A stretch of DNA of 6,390 nucleotides from Desulfamplus sp. (GTDB lineage Bacteria; Desulfobacterota; Desulfobacteria; Desulfobacterales; Desulfobacteraceae), in NCBI GenBank assembly GCA_015232935.1, contig JADFYT010000142.1, positions 1 through 6,390 on the forward strand, written 5' to 3'. This document shows positions 4,064 to 6,390 of this stretch, piece after piece. The position numbers and the translations under genes were made by a program. Each line of letters begins with the position of its first letter. Position 1 is the stretch's first letter. Below the pieces are notes generated by a model. The model saw only the letters and a list, made by a program, of their open reading frames with translations, was not told the DNA's origin and did not search any database.

Positions 4064-6390
4064 ATGAAAACAAATGCCCGTGCGGTGGTAATCGGCGGTG
4101 GTGCTATTGGTGTAAGTGTTGCGTATCACCTTGCAAAATATGGATGGAAAGATGTTGTGCTTGTTGAAAAACATGAACTGACATCCGGTTCAACATGGAT
4201 GGCAGCCGGAAATGTCTCTTTTTTCCACTCCAGTTATTACGGCACCCAGGTTAATATGAAGAGTATTGAAATATTCAAAAACCTTGAGGCTGAGACTGGT
4301 CAGTCAACTGGCTGGCACACAACAGGCTCTATACGTACTGCTGACAACAAAAACAGAATGGATGAACTTGGATATTTCTACTCAATGAGCAAATGCTTAG
4401 GACTTGCTGTCGAGTGGGTTGATTCTGCTAAAATGAAAGAGCTTCACCCGCTGATGAATGTTGAAGGACTTCTGGGCGGACTTTACTGGCCTGATGACGG
4501 CGATGTTGACCCCAACAGTATGACCCAGGCCATGGCTATGGGTGCAAGAAAATATGGTGCTGAGCTCAATCTTCACACCCGTGTTACAGCCATTAACCAG
4601 AAACCTAACGGCGAGTGGGTTGTAAGCACGGATAAAGGCGATATCACCTGTGAGCATGTAATAAATGCAGCCGGACTCTGGGCACCGGAAGTTGCGAAAA
4701 TGGCAGGCGTTGAAATTCCATCCATTTCAATTGCACACACACATATCCTGTATGAAAAGATTCACGCGGTTGAGGACAGGGATGTGATGCTGCCGCTTAT
4801 CCGTGATCCAGACCGGTCGATCTATCTGCGTCAGGAGATGGACAGCTTGATCCTTGGCATGTACGAAAAATATGGTCAGCAGTGGAAGGCAAAAGGCGTG
4901 CCCTGGGATTACGCACAGACTGAACTGCCTGTAGATATTGACAATATTGCTGAAAATATCGAGCATGGCATATACAGGTTTCCGGTGCTTGGCGATACAG
5001 GTTTCAAGCATGTAACAGCAGGCCCGATCACATACACTCCAAACGGAAATCCGCTTGTTGGCCCTGCCTATCCATTGAAAAATTTCTACCACGCCTGCGG
5101 ATACAGCTTTGGCATTACCCAGGCTGGCGGTATCGGCCATTACCTTGCAGGCTGGATAATGAACGGAGAGCCTGAAATTGATCTTTGGGATATGGACAGT
5201 CGCCGTTACGGATCTTACGCAAACTGGGCATATAACCACGAAAAAATCGCAGATACCTACCCGAGACTTTACAGCATCATATATCCAAATGAGTGGAGAG
5301 CTGCCGCAAGACCCAACAAAACAAGCCCGATCTATGAATATCAAAAACAGGCAAAAGCCTCGTTTGCAGACTACTTTGGCTGGGAGTGCCCTAACTACTT
5401 TGCAGACAATGACAAGGATATTGAAGAGATTCCAGGCTGGAGAAGAAACAACTCCTTCAAGTATGTTGATGCTGAATGCAAACATGTCATGAGCAAGGTG
5501 GGACTTCTTGATCTTACCCGTTTTGCGAAAACCCGTATAAGCGGCCCGGGAGCAGCAGCATGGCTTGACAACATGACCTGCCAGAAGCTGCCATCAAAAG
5601 ATGGTGGACTTGTGCTGGCTCCGATGCTTGACAATGATGGCAGGTTCAAGACAGACATGACCATATCCCGTACCAGTGAAAACGACTATTTCTGTGTTAC
5701 AGCAAGCCTTGGCAAACGCCATGATCAGCACTGGATGATACAGAACCTTCCCTCTGACGGATCTGTTGTCATGGAAGATCTGACCTACAAAATGGGCTGT
5801 TTTGTAATTGCGGGACCAAAGAGCCGCGATCTTCTCGCAAAAGCCTCTTATGATGATGTCTCCAATGACACCTTCAGGTTTGGAACCACAAAAGAGATCT
5901 TTGTGGGTCGCGTAAAATGTCGTGTAAACCGTATGAACTATGTAGGTGAGCTCGGCTTTGAAATTTTCCACCCGATTGAACAGCAGATATCTCTTTACAA
6001 CCACCTGACAGCAGTGGGTGCCGAGTTTGAACTCAAGATGTTTGGAATGCATGCAATGGATTCAATGCGTCTTGAAAAGGGGTACCTTGCATGGAAATGC
6101 GAGATGAACCGTCACCACACACCGCTTGAAACCAATGTCGCCTGGACAGTTAAAATGGACAAGGAGTTCATTGGAAAACAGGCTCTTCTGAAACAAAAAG
6201 AGGCGGGAATCACCCAGAAACTTGCCTGTATGGCAGTGCAGGCCACTGATTCTGATCCGTATGGGTATAATGGCATCTACAAAGATGGCGTACGTGTAGG
6301 AATTACCTCTGCCGGTGGCTATGGACACAGGGTTGACAAGAGTATCTGCCTTGGTTATATAGCACCTGAACTTGCAGTTCCAGGGACAAA
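4064..6390 (+). CDS. Dimethylglycine/sarcosine dehydrogenase-like FAD + GcvT protein (3' end cut by window)
   Basis: 775 uninterrupted codons run to the window edge; the family is about 800-860 residues, so a few dozen are missing. Residues ~7-370 form a DAO-type FAD domain: G11-G-G-A-I-G16, E35 ending beta-2, and a glycine-rich C-terminal FAD segment (YSFGITQAGGIGH, 347-359). About 370-425 fits the FAO_M linker. From ~430 comes a GcvT domain: LLDLTRF, a candidate catalytic Asp (D531), the folate-site motif Y626-V-G-E-L-G-F-E633, LEKGY (670-674), and a GcvT_C part from ~710. Characterised relatives oxidatively demethylate dimethylglycine or sarcosine, form methylene-tetrahydrofolate in the GcvT domain and, for the dehydrogenases, pass electrons to ETF. 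H225 and Y254 match, from memory, active-site His225 and Tyr259 of Arthrobacter dimethylglycine oxidase. The usual covalent-FAD histidine is Met46 (STWMAAG for STWHAAG). The gene lies 87 nt after livM, so co-transcription with the importer is likely. The exact substrate is unknown; the product could also be a non-oxidising family member. Confidence 0.88.
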   Translation, partial: MKTNARAVVIGGGAIGVSVAYHLAKYGWKDVVLVEKHELTSGSTWMAAGNVSFFHSSYYGTQVNMKSIEIFKNLEAETGQSTGWHTTGSIRTADNKNRMDELGYFYSMSKCLGLAVEWVDSAKMKELHPLMNVEGLLGGLYWPDDGDVDPNSMTQAMAMGARKYGAELNLHTRVTAINQKPNGEWVVSTDKGDITCEHVINAAGLWAPEVAKMAGVEIPSISIAHTHILYEKIHAVEDRDVMLPLIRDPDRSIYLRQEMDSLILGMYEKYGQQWKAKGVPWDYAQTELPVDIDNIAENIEHGIYRFPVLGDTGFKHVTAGPITYTPNGNPLVGPAYPLKNFYHACGYSFGITQAGGIGHYLAGWIMNGEPEIDLWDMDSRRYGSYANWAYNHEKIADTYPRLYSIIYPNEWRAAARPNKTSPIYEYQKQAKASFADYFGWECPNYFADNDKDIEEIPGWRRNNSFKYVDAECKHVMSKVGLLDLTRFAKTRISGPGAAAWLDNMTCQKLPSKDGGLVLAPMLDNDGRFKTDMTISRTSENDYFCVTASLGKRHDQHWMIQNLPSDGSVVMEDLTYKMGCFVIAGPKSRDLLAKASYDDVSNDTFRFGTTKEIFVGRVKCRVNRMNYVGELGFEIFHPIEQQISLYNHLTAVGAEFELKMFGMHAMDSMRLEKGYLAWKCEMNRHHTPLETNVAWTVKMDKEFIGKQALLKQKEAGITQKLACMAVQATDSDPYGYNGIYKDGVRVGITSAGGYGHRVDKSICLGYIAPELAVPGT

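Noticed and set aside
3973..4167. Small 64-codon + frame between livM and the flavoenzyme
   Set aside because: It begins at a TTG overlapping the livM stop, has no ribosome site, and its second half is the flavoenzyme ADP-binding region read in the wrong frame.
4727..5485. 252-codon open frame on the - strand across the flavoenzyme gene
   Set aside because: It lies entirely opposite a strongly conserved DAO-GcvT coding region, and its cysteine- and valine-rich translation resembles no family I know.
5178..5492. 104-codon + frame within the flavoenzyme gene
   Set aside because: It is an alternative frame inside a continuous, family-matching reading frame; there is no sign of a frameshift or nested gene.
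5594..6328. Two further - strand open frames opposite the GcvT domain
   Set aside because: The + strand here carries clear GcvT motifs (YVGELGFE, LEKGY, GYGHRV); the antisense frames have no independent support.
4064..6390. Frameshifted or broken dehydrogenase
   Set aside because: I read the frame codon by codon from 4064 to the window end and found no stop; the absent C-terminus is due to the window edge only.

Overview
The window is a stretch of bacterial chromosome with every gene on the + strand. It reads as one probable operon: four genes for a branched-chain-amino-acid-type (HAAT/Liv) ABC importer, then the first ~95% of a large flavoenzyme of the dimethylglycine/sarcosine dehydrogenase family. 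The organism is an inference. Moderate GC by eye, tight GGAG-type ribosome sites and the protein style would suit an anaerobic Desulfobacterota/deltaproteobacterial lineage, but no marker gene in the window proves it.

Layout. 1-240 shows no convincing gene. It holds an inverted repeat with 10-bp arms (3-40), a perfect 17-bp odd dyad (82-98) and two near-identical 16-nt direct repeats just before the first gene (181-215). Next come livG (241-972) and livF (1103-1810), the two cytoplasmic ATPases, separated by an unusually long 130-nt gap. livH (1836-2861) and livM (2876-3976), the two membrane permeases, follow with spacings of 25 and 14 nt. After 87 nt with no recognisable terminator, a continuous reading frame starts at 4064 and runs off the window at 6390. 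It encodes an N-terminal FAD-dependent amine dehydrogenase (DAO fold) joined to a C-terminal tetrahydrofolate-binding GcvT (aminomethyltransferase) domain.

How the genes may work together (inference): the transporter brings in a small zwitterion. The fused enzyme oxidatively removes an N-methyl group and passes the one-carbon unit to tetrahydrofolate, with electrons probably going to ETF. Substrate candidates are dimethylglycine, sarcosine or a related N-methylated amino acid, rather than leucine. The periplasmic binding protein (livK), which would set specificity, is not in the window; it may lie just upstream or elsewhere.

Main oddities: (1) the flavoenzyme has Met46 where DMGDH/SARDH proteins carry the histidine covalently bound to FAD; (2) the LivG ABC signature is degenerate (L-N-T-V-Q); (3) livM contains a run of nine G; (4) the leader carries several operator-like repeats. 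I found no mobile element, CRISPR array, tRNA or rRNA. This looks like a transport-plus-catabolism module with unusual details rather than a wholly new class of system.
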